DNA of 64,000 nt. Source: Amoebidium appalachense. Taxonomy: Eukaryota > Ichthyosporea. The notes beneath the pieces are model-generated. The model searched no databases. It was not told the origin of the DNA and saw nothing but the letters and a program-made list of their open reading frames with translations. Location of the stretch: positions 2,542,001-2,606,000 of the forward strand of contig CAVNZM010000007.1 in the NCBI GenBank assembly GCA_963693365.1. Direction: 5' to 3'. Numbering within the stretch: the first letter of the stretch is position 1; each line of letters starts with the position of its first letter. Both the position numbers and the translations under genes were made by a program. Of this stretch, positions 1 through 34,751 are shown piece after piece.

Positions 1-336
1 ATTTGGTCAAATTAAAACCATATATCATGAAAGTCCTAGCACGAGCGTGCAGATGTGTGCGCATGTTGTTTTGCATGTATGTGTAGATATGTAGATGAAG
101 TGCTAATATACTGTAGGTGTGTGCATGTCTGTAGGCGTATTGTACGTGTGTGTGTGTACGGCTCTATGTTTGGGCATGCACGTGGCCACCAAGGCGCTGT
201 ACGTGTTTCGTGTGTGCGTGTGTGCTAGTGCATGTGTTGTGTGGCCACTATGTTTGTGTGACAGCAAATGTTCTAACGATACTTGAATGGTCTCTATTTG
301 ATTGAACATTGTTGTACACAGTATTTACTGTGGGAG

Positions 337-367
<31 letters not shown>

Positions 368-439
368 GGGGGGAGAGGGAGGGGAGGGGAGAGAGAGAGA
401 GAGGGGGGGGGGGGGGGGGGAGAGGAGAAGGGGGCTCAC
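1..439. other. PARP1 intron 23 (partial), simple repeats
   Basis: GT-rich sequence, a GTGTGTGTG to G-run junction at about 338-373, and GA/G runs. I see no exon here. Confidence 0.6.
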
Positions 440-23109
<22,670 letters not shown>

Positions 23110-23262
23110 TCCCTTTGATCACACGTTTCAATGTGGTTACTGTACGAGAAAAGGTGTGTGGCTGTTTCTATTGCGTTTCTTAAAAAAAAAAGGGGATCGC
23201 TTCAAAAACAAATCATAAGTGTAAATGTGAGGGGATGAAAAAAAGAAAAAAAGAAATAAATC
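23110..23262. promoter_or_regulatory. Likely 5' region of PARP1
   Basis: This is the DNA just upstream of the PARP1 start codon. No TATA box is clear. ATTGG and CCAAT motifs lie slightly further out (23356-23385). Inferred from position only. Confidence 0.3.
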
Positions 23263-23610
23263 ATGACGGGGACTGAGCTGAGTGAGCGCGAGAATTTCTT
23301 TAACACTTTGGTCGCGGAAGAGCAGGAACTTTTTGGCGGGAAAATACGGCCATACGATTGGTCATTCAATAGACCCAATGATAGACCCATGAACCCCGTT
23401 TCTACCCTTTTTCCAACACACCTAGGCCCTGTGCAAGTATTCATATCCATGCACTTCGAAAATACAAAAAGCTTTTCTATAACCAAAACATATGTCATGC
23501 ATGTTGGAGAAATAAACGAAGCAGCTGGGTTAGCCGCGTGTAAGATCGTTGAACGCATTTTCATTTTTCCGATGGGGTTTTACAGCCAGTATATCCTTCT
23601 GGCGGAGTGA
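23263..23610 (+). CDS. Uncertain 115-codon ORF upstream of PARP1
   Basis: An ATG-initiated ORF of non-repetitive composition, divergent from PARP1 and 153 nt from its start codon. The protein (MTGTELSERENFF..) has no motif I recognise. It may be chance, or 5' regulatory DNA of PARP1, since it contains ATTGG/CCAAT motifs. Confidence 0.2.
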   Translation: MTGTELSERENFFNTLVAEEQELFGGKIRPYDWSFNRPNDRPMNPVSTLFPTHLGPVQVFISMHFENTKSFSITKTYVMHVGEINEAAGLAACKIVERIFIFPMGFYSQYILLAE

Positions 23611-24795
23611 TCGAATCCCTCACTCCAGTGGGTGCCCTGGTTTCTCTCTCCTTTTTTTTCTTTTCATTTTGTTTTTTTTCTCCCCTTGCCCTCTTTCATG
23701 CTCTCTTCAGTCTCTCTATGTTTTATCTCGCCGTCCCTGTACGTGGTTTTAGGCACAGGGCCCTGTGCCCGTTTCCACGTTAACCCTAAATGTGATAGCA
23801 GCTCGCTGCGGTCGCATTATCGTGCACAGTCTTTTATCGCCTGTTTCCTGTGCACGTTAATCTCAAAAAAGAAAAGGTTGCGTGGCGGTCGAGTCTGTTC
23901 TTCTTAACCTCACTCTTCTCTTTTCTTGTGAAGGGGGTGGGATAGCGGTCTTGGGGCCTTGCTTGTCGCTAGGTTTCTCTTTTCCTTGTCTCTTGCACCT
24001 CTTTTTCCTTGTTTCTGGCTAGCAAGCAAGAGGGGTTTGCCCCGCCGTCCTCTTGTCTCCGCGCCCACGCAAAACCCCTCGTTGCATTATATTCCTTTTT
24101 CCTGCTTCATCTTTGTTTTTTCTTTTTGTTCTCTTTTGTTTCTGTGTTGACTTACCAGCCTGTGCGCAACGAGAGTTGGCAGGCTTCTTTCGGGAGGGGC
24201 ACCCTTTTTTTCTTCTTTGCTGGGAGGCCTCGTTGCAACCAACGAGAGCAATCCCTGCACAGGTGAACCTGCGCACAAATCATTTTCGAAACATTAGCTA
24301 TGAACGAGATGTCTCGATAAGAGCAACGGGAGGGGTGAGGGGAAGTACAAACGATCTGCCCAAGATAACTGCCGAGCTGCCCACGTGCTTCCAGGTATGT
24401 CAATACAGTCGCCACAGGTAGGTTGTTAGCACCCCCCCCCCCCCCCCCCCCCCCCCCCCGGCCCTTCCCCTCCCTTTTCTGTGCGAGGTGAAAGGGAGTA
24501 AATTCGGAGGCTGTGGATGACTTGTGCCAGATGGACTCTGCTTATCATGCATAATCCTTAATTAACACATTCTACCCTTCCTCCCCCCCCCCCCCCCCCC
24601 CCCCCAACCACCACCACCACGCACACACACACACTCCCTGTCCCGGACCCCCACTCTTCCCCTTTTCCTTCCTCTACCTTTCTTACAAAGACCGCAGCTA
24701 CCAGGCGGTGAGTTTGTATTTGGTGAAATCTACTTTCTTTCTGGATCTTCCAATCGACTCCTCTCCTTCTCATAGGGCTTTTCTCTACTTATAAA
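23611..24795. other. Pyrimidine-rich intergenic DNA
   Basis: CT-rich low-complexity sequence, an 18-bp perfect palindrome at 23752-23769, a C run at 24431-24459, dispersed repeat copy 6 and a further C run. No gene recognised. Confidence 0.6.
24470..24575 (-). repeat. Dispersed G-flanked repeat, copy 6 (reverse)
   Basis: On the minus strand: G-rich, then GGTAGAATGTG, TTATGCATGATAAGCAGAG, CCATCTGG and CAAGTCATCCACAG. On the plus strand it is followed by a C run and CA repeats. Confidence 0.75.
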
Positions 24796-24902
24796 AGTTT
24801 ATTACCAGTTTTTGGGTTTGTCGAAGTGAGGGTCTAATGAAAGAGCTCCAGTTTATTACCAGTTTTTGGGTTTGTCGAAGTGAGGGTCTAATGAAAGAGC
24901 TC
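24796..24902. repeat. 54-bp perfect tandem duplication
   Basis: AGTTTATTACCAGTTTTTGG.. to ..AATGAAAGAGCTC occurs at 24796 and again at 24850, in phase and without visible differences, followed by CA repeats. Confidence 0.95.
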
Positions 24903-25396
24903 ATGTGTGCGTGTGGACACACACACGGTCACCGCACACACCACACACACACACGACACACACACACACGACCAATCGTTGGTGTCCGGCTGTTCCATAA
25001 CAACGTACTATGTCCACCGAGTTGCGAAGGGAATTATCTAGACCGTGGTCCCCCTCCCTTAGAGAAGGAGTAGAGCGACGAGATGAAACAGCTGTTTTTT
25101 GAGTCGAGCACCACGACTCGCTTTCATTTATTTTTCTGGTATATATTTGTATGGCTAACATCCACTGCCATATGTTAGTTTTAAAGTATAGAGCAACATA
25201 CATGCCACAGTTATTTGCGAAATACGATGTTTGTGACGTCTCCAATCTATAATTGGGAGCTAAATAAAATTCTCAGCAACTTCTTCAGACGTGCTAACTG
25301 CTAAGCAAAACCGCATTAAATGCTTCTTTTCAAACCAATATCAAAACAACATTGTTATAAAATTACAATTCAGTATATAACCGATCTTACTACACC

Positions 25397-25792
25397 TCAA
25401 CATTTCTTAGAGCAGCACTTAGTCCAGCAGCACTTTTTCTTTTCGTTCGCAGCAGGAGTAGCTTCCTTTTCCGCATCCGCGCTGTCTGTGGCTGTACCCT
25501 CCTTCTTCTTGCAGCAAAAAACGCGCTTGAAGAAATTAACGACACAGCAGCCCTCGGCACAGCATTTTTTCTTCGTCTCCGTCGTCTCCCCTTGCTTGGA
25601 GCTGGAACGAGTGCAGCAGCGAGTTACACAACACTCCTTCTTCTTCTCCTGGGCAGTTGCACGGCTATCGACTTGGCTGTCGGCCTGCTTTTCCTTGGAG
25701 TCCGAAGCGGAAGAAAATGGGGGTGGGGCGACGGTGCTATCTGCGGGTGCTTGGGCGGACACAGTGTATGCGGGAGGGGCGGTGGCGGCCAT
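25397..25792 (-). CDS. Small Lys/Cys-rich protein with three KKxCC-x3-CC repeats
   Basis: Single-exon ORF of 131 residues. A Pro/Ala/Ser N-terminal half (1-48) is followed by three repeats of Lys-Lys-Lys, then Cys-Cys-x3-Cys-Cys: ECCVTRCC (53-60), KCCAEGCC (76-83) and KCCWTKCC (120-127). There is an extra Cys pair at 93-94, and Cys131 is the last residue. In all it has 15 Cys, with no signal peptide or membrane segment. The start lies in a good context (AAAATGG). Known small proteins with paired cysteines bind metals (metallothionein-like) or are palmitoylated at membranes, and the sequence does not say which. I do not recognise the family. Confidence 0.7.
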   Translation of the reverse strand: MAATAPPAYTVSAQAPADSTVAPPPFSSASDSKEKQADSQVDSRATAQEKKKECCVTRCCTRSSSKQGETTETKKKCCAEGCCVVNFFKRVFCCKKKEGTATDSADAEKEATPAANEKKKCCWTKCCSKKC

Positions 25793-26079
25793 TTTGCTGA
25801 TTGAGTTAGTTTTCCCCTGTGTTTGTCACGGTGAAGTGAGTGTTGAAGTGTCTGTTTTGTAGGTGTTGTTCGTACGTAGTGGACTGGGAGTGTGGCAATG
25901 CACAGTGGCATGATTATATGCTGTTCACATTCCAGGGATCGAAATTTCCAAAAACATTTGGGAATTTCCCAAACTTTTTTTTCTGGATTCCCAAAGACCC
26001 TCCGGGGTTTTTGGGGGGGGGGGGCGGAGGGGGGAGAAAGGGCCCCGGGGGAGGGAGGGGAGGGAGGGAGGGAGGGGAA

Positions 26080-26111
<32 letters not shown>

Positions 26112-26201
26112 TAGGGAGGAGGAGGTCTCATGTAGTGGATTAGGTGGACTGTGGCTGTGGTTGAATAGTGGTGCGGCCATGGCCCGGGGCCGGGGCCGGA
26201 T

Positions 26202-26237
<36 letters not shown>

Positions 26238-26260
26238 GGGCACGCGGGGAGGCTGGGGTT

Positions 26261-26299
<39 letters not shown>

Positions 26300-27130
26300 A
26301 CCTGTAACTGCGAGCCGTGAGTGGGTACTAATATTACAGTGGCCACTGGGGCTTGGGGGCGGGGAGAAAAGTCGTATCTGTATATGTTTTTGTGCACCAC
26401 GCCCAGGATTTTCCCAAACACTTTTCCCAAAGTTTTTTTTGGAGAATCCCAACCCCCCCAATCCCAAACAACTCAAACCCTACCCCAAAGGTTCAAAAAC
26501 AGATTGCGAACCCTGTTTACAGACCTGTGAAGTTTGGGGAGATAGTGCCAAATATGGCTATCCGGGAGGTGCTAAGTGCCAATCGTTGTTCGGAACTGAA
26601 CATTTTTTTGGCCAATCATATCTTGCATGGCCAATAATAGCTATTTTATTTACATTCCGTGGTTCTGATTGGTGTTGAACATTGGGTTACGTAATTCTAT
26701 CCAAGCGTTGTTCTAAGAGCCAACCGGATCACCGGGATCAGTTCAATTCAGTTGACGCCGGCCGTGTGGTGCGGCAGACGGCCGCGGACACTCAGTGTCA
26801 CTCACCGTCAACTCAGGCGAGGCGTCAGCGCCCGTTTCTCCGAGTCGGGCTGGGCTTGGGAACCCTGGCAGACACTGATGTGATGATAAGATTTGGTAGT
26901 CCAAGAAAACGGAGGAGACACACCTGCAGCTCTATACCTATAGAGAGGCGTGGCGGGAGAGAGACTTTTGAACTTGACTCAAGAAGAGAATATGAGGTAC
27001 GGCAGAGAGAGGGAGGGAGAGACTGAGAGAATGTGTGTGCTTGCCTCGTCACGATTTGATGGCCGGGGGGTGTGTCGGTGTGTGTGAGAGGAAGAGAGCC
27101 TCGGGGGAGAGGGAGAGAGAGAGAGAGACT
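25793..27130. other. Intergenic G-rich runs and unassigned sequence
   Basis: G runs at 26080-26110, 26200-26236 and 26262-26298 separate non-repetitive stretches. 26500-26700 is rich in CCAAT/ATTGG motifs and could be a promoter, but I see no gene start beside it. Confidence 0.5.
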
Positions 27131-27170
27131 CTTTCGGTGATAGATAGGGATCAGCTCTCAGCTCTCTCTA

Positions 27171-27206
<36 letters not shown>

Positions 27207-27222
27207 TCTCTCTCCCTCTCTC

Positions 27223-27254
<32 letters not shown>

Positions 27255-27746
27255 CCTCCCTCTCTCTCCCCCCCCCCCCCCTCTCTCTCTCTCAATCCCC
27301 CCCCCCCCTCTCTCTCTCGCTCTCGCTCTTGCTCTCTCTCTCTCTCTTCCCCCCCCCCCCCTCTCCCCCCCCCCCCCCCCCCCCACACCCCCGCCCACCA
27401 CCACACACACACACATACGAACGCATACACACACGCACACATACACACATACAAGCTCGCGAACACCCACACCCACACCCACTCACACACTCACACACAG
27501 ACCTTCCCTCCCCGTCCACCCCTCCCCCCCCCCCCCCCCCCCCCCCGCCCCCTGCCCCCCGCCCCTTTTCACCCCCCTCCCCCCTACCCACCCACCCAAA
27601 CCACCTCCTCCCCCCCCCACCCCCCCCCCCCACCCATCCCCACCCACCCACCCACTTACCCACCCACCCACCCCCCATACACCCACCCACCCACCCACAC
27701 ACCCACCCACCAACCCAACCACCGCCCACACACCCACCCACACACC

Positions 27747-27794
<48 letters not shown>

Positions 27795-27850
27795 GGCACA
27801 CCTACACACATACCCACACACACCCACACACACCCACACACACGCCCAGG
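27131..27850. repeat. CT, C, CCCA and CA repeat block
   Basis: (CT)n to about 27350, C runs, then CACCC and (CA)n to 27850. The long Ser-Leu, Pro and Thr-His frames here are repeat artefacts. Confidence 0.9.
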
Positions 27851-28102
27851 CTGCCACATGGTCAATCAGTGTGTCAAATTTGGGCACTTTGACGCTGCAA
27901 ACGAAGGCTGAACGTAGTGCTATGTGGGTTTAACTTGAAGAAAATGTTTTCCAGGGGATAATCATTATAATTTCGAATTTTCGACTCTGGAAACAAAATT
28001 GCACTTCGATGAAGTGGATGGAGTGGATAGGGTGGGGAAAGGGAGTGAGATTCTGGGTGGGGAAAGGCCCCGGGGGGGGGGGAGGGGGAGGATCCGTTTT
28101 TT

Positions 28103-28133
<31 letters not shown>

Positions 28134-28368
28134 GGGTTGTAGGGGGAAGGAAGGGGACACGACCACCCATATACTCAGGAAGATAAGTGGGAGAGGGGAA
28201 GGGGGGGGGGGGGGGGGGGGGGGGGGGGAGAAAAAAAACCACCACCATCACCACCACACACACACACATTACACGCACTTCAACAGCTTTTGAGAGTTGG
28301 TACGTTCGACCGGCTGACGGAGTTTTGGGTGGGTGGGGGTGGGGGGTGGGGGTGGGGGATTTGAGGGG

Positions 28369-28399
<31 letters not shown>

Positions 28400-29343
28400 A
28401 AGATCGAACGAGCAGGAGAAAGGGGTAACACCAAGATTTTTGCAGGTTTTCTGTATTGAAGTGATTTAAGATTTTGGTTTTTATTGTGGACGGGGTGGCT
28501 AAATGTGAGTGTCTGGATGTAGGCTGCAGCCTCGGCGTGTATGCATACCCAATTAAATGGAGCCGTTTATCTGCGAATGTCTCTCACTTCCATTTAAAGT
28601 CATTAGTAAATTCACGTCGCTGTTAGTCTTTAAGGCCTTGTACCCGCTGGCTTACGTAAGTGGCTGGGCCCTATTAACCTGCGTGTCGCCTGCGGCAACA
28701 TTAAAAAAAATAAAAAATAAAAAATAAAAAAAACCATAAAAGAGGCCACAGGGAGACAACACTCAGAGTGACTACATCGCTATAGAATCAAACGCAAAAC
28801 ATGACCGTGGTTAGTCTATCGACAACTTCTGTGCACGTGATAAGGTGGGTGTGGTGCCCATCATCTTTGTTTCTTTGATGAAATCAGTTAAGTTGAACCA
28901 TGCTGCAACCCACTCGAAGCTCCAGGGACCCTCCCCCCCCCCCCCCTTCCCCCTCTCCCCTCTCCTCTCCCCTCCCCCCCCTCCTCCCCTCTCCCCTCCC
29001 CCCTCCCCCCCCCCCCCCCCCCTCTCAGGCCCCAAACACCCACCCACCCACCCATCTCCCAATCGTCCTATGTTGCCCCTCCGGCCTCCTCCCCCCCCCC
29101 CTGCCCCTTCGTCTCCCCCCCCCCCCCCCCCCCCCCCCCCGCCGTCCCCCTCTCCCCCCGCCTCTCCGGCGGCATGGTGCCCCCAATATTAGACTCCCTA
29201 TCCTGAATCCTCCGAATCTTGCACCTTTAACGGTGTGAGCCAGAACATCTCTCCTTAGAATGTAGGGTTTCTAGTCCTTGACACCATAAACGGACACTTA
29301 CTTTTATCCTCCCCCCCCCCCCCCCCCCCCCCCCCCGGCCATA

Positions 29344-29387
<44 letters not shown>

Positions 29388-29929
29388 CCACCCCCCTCCC
29401 TCGCCCCCCCTTCCCCCGACCCCTAGCACACCCACACACACACCCTTTCATAATCACCTACGGGGGGCAAACACCAAACATCATTAGTAGTTTGGCAGGC
29501 AGACAGTAGCACCCGATGATTATAAGCTTATAACTGGCCAATCACATCGCTTCATTACTTAAAGCCGTACTCAAGGCTTAAGCACATATGTGCCCAATTT
29601 TCATGGGCCAAAGCGGCCAATAGCAACTCTCTTTTTGTTTTTAATCATTATTTTATCCCGTTTCATCTCTGGAGGGCCTGTCTTCCAATTGGTACAGTAC
29701 GTGCCTAAACCCCTAGGCAGAGTAATGTTAGTAAAGGGTGTTTCGTTAGGCCCATTTAAGAGCCCCTTCGGGTCAGGCCAAAATGCTATTTGATGCGCAT
29801 CTCACCTCGCCAATAATAAAGAAATAAATTGATTTGGGGTCTGAACCGACCCGGATTCCTAAAGAAAACCCCTCATTATATAAACATTCAATAGTTGCCC
29901 TGTGGGCCATCAGTATCAGGAATACCTCT

Positions 29930-29963
<34 letters not shown>

Positions 29964-30172
29964 CCTCCTCCCCCCCCCCCCCCCCTCTCTCCCCACCCCT
30001 CCCTCCCTTCTCCCCCCCCCCCTCCCCCCCAACCTCCCCCTGCCGCCGCGCCCCCCCCCCCCCCCCCCCCCCCCCCCATCCACCCACCTACCAGCGACTA
30101 CCACAAGCACCATCACCCGTGAATATCGATCACCACCAACACTATGCAACACCTAACTCACTCCAACTTCGA

Positions 30173-30209
<37 letters not shown>

Positions 30210-30521
30210 TATCCCACTGTCTTCGACACCGAACCCCCCCCCCCCCCCCCCCCCCCCCAAACCTCCTCCTCACCCCACGGGCCTTTTGTAGGACCGATCT
30301 TCCTCCCTCACCTACCGACCCACCCACTGGATTTATCACCTCCAATCACTCATCAAATACCTCCGTTCCCTCCCCTCCACCCACGCACCCACCCAGCACC
30401 ACCACCACCACATGGTGACCCTTGCACCCCCTCCTTCCCCTCCCCTCCCCCTCCTCTCTCCCCCCCAACCCTTTTTCCCCCTCACCCCCCTCTCTCCTTC
30501 CCCCCCCCCCAAAGCCAAACC

Positions 30522-30559
<38 letters not shown>

Positions 30560-32124
30560 TCAAACAAAACTTTGTGGTGGGATAAAGGAAAACAAGAAAT
30601 GGGTCGCTCATTTTACCCTCGGGCATATTTTTCTTATATCCAAGGGAGCAATTGGGTATTGTTCGGTTTGAAGCTCGTACGTTTGCATTCCATGTCCAAT
30701 CAAAACTTTCGACAAATTTGTCACCCAAGGGGCAAAGGTAGTGCTTCTGGATTTCTAGAGGGTGGCGAAGATACATGCCGGCCTGAAAAAAAAACATGAG
30801 GTTTACAACCATAATTGATTTGAGATGGTGTACAGGGGGGAGAGAGGGATTAGGGATGGAAGGGGTTGCCCTATAAAAAGTTCCCGCTCCTTTCCCCACC
30901 CCCATCCCACCCCCTCCCTCCCCCCTCCCCACCCAAGGCTCAGGGCTCTCTTGGACTCTCCTCTACCACCGACCCGTTCATTACCACTTCCACCACCACT
31001 ACCACCGCAACCAACGGTGACCCCTCCCCCCCCCCCTCGCCTCCCCCCCCCCCCCCCCCCCCCCTCCTTCCTGCTCACCCCCCCCCTCCCCCCTCCTGCC
31101 CCCTCCTCCCCCTCCCTCCCTCCCCCCTTCCCCCAGACTGTCTCCCGCCATTGCCCAACCCATCACCACTTCCACCACCACACAAGAGTGTAGTATTTAC
31201 AAAGAGGCTATCTAGCTTTACATACCCCCCCCCCCCCCCCTCCCCTCGCCTTTTCCTCAGAGCATCTGCCTCCCCCCCCCCCACCCCCCTTCCCCCCCCC
31301 CACCCGTGCGGGTTCTTTGCGGCTTTGTGGTGACAACGAAATATGAGCCCTCACATCCCCCCCCCCCCCCCCCCCTTCCCCCGGCCCCCCCTTCCCCGGG
31401 CCAGCAGCCATATGTTGCTACAAATTCGAAAGCACACGCCTTCTTCCCATCCCCCCCCCCCCCCCCCCCCCCCCCCACACACACACACAGTGTCGCATCC
31501 CCTTCTTTGAAGTTCTTCCAAACACAACCCCCCCTTCTTCCCCCTCTACCCCTCCGCCGCCAATACCCCTCGAGCTCCCCAGCAAAGTTGTTGCAACCTA
31601 ACATCACTCCAACAAACTTTCCAGAAACCTCTATCTCGGAGGCGGCGTCCACTTCACAAATGATTCAGCATTTAAAGCTGAAGCACAAACTCCAAATCGC
31701 CTCATCCCTGGATCCCGTGTGCAAGTGTGCAAGCTCGTTAACTTCAAAGAATTTGAAAGTGCTGAAACGTTGAGGTTTTTTGTTTTATATTGGCTATCAC
31801 CAGTTTTTTGAGCCATATAAAACCCAGGCTGTTTGGGGTTGTCTGAACCTCCTTTCGTTCTCAAATCTGAGAGCCTCCCCCCCCAAGCCCCCCCCCCCCC
31901 CCCCCCCCCCCCCCCTTCACCCCTCCTCCCCCCCCCCCCCCCCTCTTTCCCCTCCCCTCTCCCCCCCCCCCCTCCCCCCAACCATCCCTCCATATGCATC
32001 CCCTCTTCCCTCGGCCAACCCCTCCCCTCCTGGTGATTCCCTACCGTCACGTCGATGTCCTTTTCATATTCTATAAATTACATATTCATAGTATAAAATT
32101 TGATAGCCCTCCCCCCTCCCCCCC

Positions 32125-32183
<59 letters not shown>

Positions 32184-32245
32184 GCACACACAGGCACACC
32201 CACACCCACACCCACACCCACACCTGACACACACTGACACACACT

Positions 32246-32337
<92 letters not shown>

Positions 32338-32408
32338 CACCTACCCACCCACCCACCCACCCACCCACCCACCCACCCACCCACCCACCCACACACACAC
32401 ACACCGTG

Positions 32409-32458
<50 letters not shown>

Positions 32459-32663
32459 ACGCACACACCTGTACACACAGACACACAAACACATACACAC
32501 ACACACACACACTGGCACACACGCACACGCACACGCACACACATAAACACAGGCAGACTGCAGGCACACACGCACACACACGCACGCACACACACACACA
32601 CACACGTACACACACACACACACCCGTGACAGCCACACACACACACACACACACCCGTGACAG

Positions 32664-32727
<64 letters not shown>

Positions 32728-33176
32728 ACACAACCAGAGTGAGTTGCAGAGAGGTATTGTAGACGTGGCTCGAGGACGGGTCTCGGACTCTCGGGACCGC
32801 GCTTGGAATCCGACACATTGGTGTCATGATTTTGGCGGCAGTTGGCTGGTTAAATTCGCACCATCAGAACCAAATATAGCTAATGCTTTATCATTGATAG
32901 ATCTCGAACATGTGACCAGGAGTGACATGTCCGGTGGACTTGGGGTTACCTTCTTTTTCACAAGTATAGCAGCAGAGGAGGTTTGGACAAACAACTATAT
33001 GCTATGTATTGCACAGGAGTACCGGTAATTTAGTCTCTGCTCCATCATGACCTCCCAATGTGCGACAGCGGGGAGGAAGGTATGCGCCGTAACGTAGGGG
33101 CTCTCGTGAACGTACTTTGACAAGTTGGGCTCGCTTGGCCGCTCTTCGTTTCATTGAAATTTACCCGTGTGACAGT
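27851..33176. other. Repeat-rich intergenic region with exon-like islands
   Basis: C runs and CA repeats (32127-32730) surround short non-repetitive islands. Minus-strand islands with plausible splice edges and compatible phase lie at about 28270-28306 and 27857-27895. Another open stretch at 28811-28930 ends in a stop. AATAAA lies at 33177 on the plus strand. None matches a family I know, so no gene is called. Confidence 0.4.
32127..32730. repeat. CA-rich array of about 600 bp
   Basis: CA repeats with CACCC, CACG, CCCACCCA and CTGACA interruptions. Confidence 0.95.
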
Positions 33177-33650
33177 GAATAAAAGCTTTGACTGATACAA
33201 AAGGTGCTATTAGCTGATTTCTTGCAGCATGCTACGAAAAACGAAAGAAACCAGAAATATTACAGTTGTGTGGAGCCGAAATCGGCAAGCCAGACAGCCC
33301 CACAGGCCCACCTCCCTATGGCAGCCATTGGCAGGCAGTGGTATGAGAGGAATGGAGAGGTTTAGGGTGATTTATCCCGCTAACAGACTTGGTGTTGGGA
33401 CAGCCAGCCAAAAAAAAGAAAAACAAAAAAAAATAAATAAAACGACAACTCGAAGCATGTTCTGACGTTGTTACACACGCCCGGTAGTGTGAGTTGAGTT
33501 GGTCGTGCTGTGGTTGAAAGTGGTGCAACACTATTAAAGCTGGGCACCTCGATTTTTTTGTATACATACATGCACTCTAGAAGAAGCTTCAGCTTGGGAC
33601 GTACATTAAGGGTGCACACAGGGAGGATTTTCTCCTACGATTAGGCCAAC

Positions 33651-34751
33651 ATGGTTCAGCTTTTTGTAGCCTTTGCGCTAGTTCTGGCGCTCTCCCTTTC
33701 CACGCACGCAAAAAGGCACACTCATCGCAACGGGCACCAACATCGCCATAATATAGAACGGGATCCCGTCGACAATTACGAAGAGGGACCCGAATTTAAA
33801 GATTTCATCCCTAACGCACGTGTATTTGGCGGTGAAGACGCAAATGAAGCTCCGGGGTGGATGGTATCCTTCCACGACAAAAACGGCCACTATTGCGGGG
33901 GTTCTCTAATAGCTCCATCGTGGGTTCTCACGGCTGCACACTGCAAGGTTTCCGTCGGAGAAAAGGTGCAGATAGGTGGACATGACCAGTCGGCAGGCAA
34001 CCAATTCCAAGTGCGCGCAGCGAAAAGATCCATCGCCCACCCAGAATACGACCCCAAGACTGTCGTGTATGACATAAGACTTGTGCAGCTTGATAAACCC
34101 GTTGTCATCAAGCAATACATGGCACTTCATGTTGGGCCCCTACCCCCGGCACGTGACCTCACTGAGGCCGAAGACACCTCGTATAGTCTCCTTGGTTGGG
34201 GTTTGACAGAAGAGCGCCAAAATCGGAAATTCTTCCCCAACATTCTCAAGCGGGCAACCCTTCATGCGTTACCCCCTGATGTATGCCCGACTTTGAGCGA
34301 AAAGTTGAACCCAGAGCGCCAGTTGTGTGTCGGCGGTGTGGAAAAGGATGCATGTGCTGGTGACAGCGGAGGGCCCCTTTTCAATGAAGCAGTGAAACCC
34401 AACGGGCTTCCTTGTCAGGTTGCTCTAGTCAGTTACGGGGCCAAATGTGAACGCACGGACGAAAACGAGAAAAAACCGATATTGCGACGTGGCGTATACA
34501 CTCTCGTGCCCTACTATCTGGCATGGATACAAGTGCAGATGAAGGCGTACGAGCCGGCTGCCGTAGACCAACTGAAAGGGTGCAAGGCGTTTTCCAAAAA
34601 CAAAAAATACATCTCTGAGATAGTGGGGGCAGCTGCAGCTGGGGGAAGTCGACATTTACCTTTCGAGAGTACAAAGATCATTTGCGCGAGTTGTTTGAAA
34701 AGAGCATGCGCAAGATGCACCGCAAGGAAATGCGTCACGAGAGAGCTATGA
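33651..34751 (+). CDS. Trypsin-like S1 serine protease with basic C-terminal extension
   Basis: Secreted endopeptidase, single exon. A signal peptide (about 1-20, VQLFVAFALVLALSLSTHA) and a His-rich propeptide precede an activation site at Arg57|Val58 (R-VFGG). The triad is His97 (TAAHC), Asp141 (YDIRL) and Ser239 (GDSGGP). Asp233 sits six residues before the catalytic Ser, predicting cleavage after Lys/Arg. The protease fold ends near residue 300. A further ~60 residues follow, where the annotated frame becomes Cys-rich and stops at 34751. From about 34640 a different frame looks more natural: it is rich in Lys, Arg, His, Glu and Met and stops at 34804. This suggests a missing G in the GGGGG at 34646-34650. 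Confidence 0.9.
   Translation: MVQLFVAFALVLALSLSTHAKRHTHRNGHQHRHNIERDPVDNYEEGPEFKDFIPNARVFGGEDANEAPGWMVSFHDKNGHYCGGSLIAPSWVLTAAHCKVSVGEKVQIGGHDQSAGNQFQVRAAKRSIAHPEYDPKTVVYDIRLVQLDKPVVIKQYMALHVGPLPPARDLTEAEDTSYSLLGWGLTEERQNRKFFPNILKRATLHALPPDVCPTLSEKLNPERQLCVGGVEKDACAGDSGGPLFNEAVKPNGLPCQVALVSYGAKCERTDENEKKPILRRGVYTLVPYYLAWIQVQMKAYEPAAVDQLKGCKAFSKNKKYISEIVGAAAAGGSRHLPFESTKIICASCLKRACARCTARKCVTREL

Noticed and set aside
31630-31775. Peptide resembling a BED/hAT zinc finger (STSQMIQHLKLKH)
   Set aside because: The paired cysteines expected upstream are absent, no transposase follows, and two other frames of the same DNA look equally protein-like.
32750-32825. Possible degenerate tRNA or tRNA-derived SINE (GTGGCTCGAGG..TTGGAATCC)
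   Set aside because: Stems cannot be closed and there is no acceptor arm. The resemblance is limited to loosely matching A and B boxes.
33229-33465. 78-codon plus-strand ORF before the protease
   Set aside because: Low-complexity Lys/Asn/Thr end, no motif, and it lies where the protease promoter and 5' UTR are expected.
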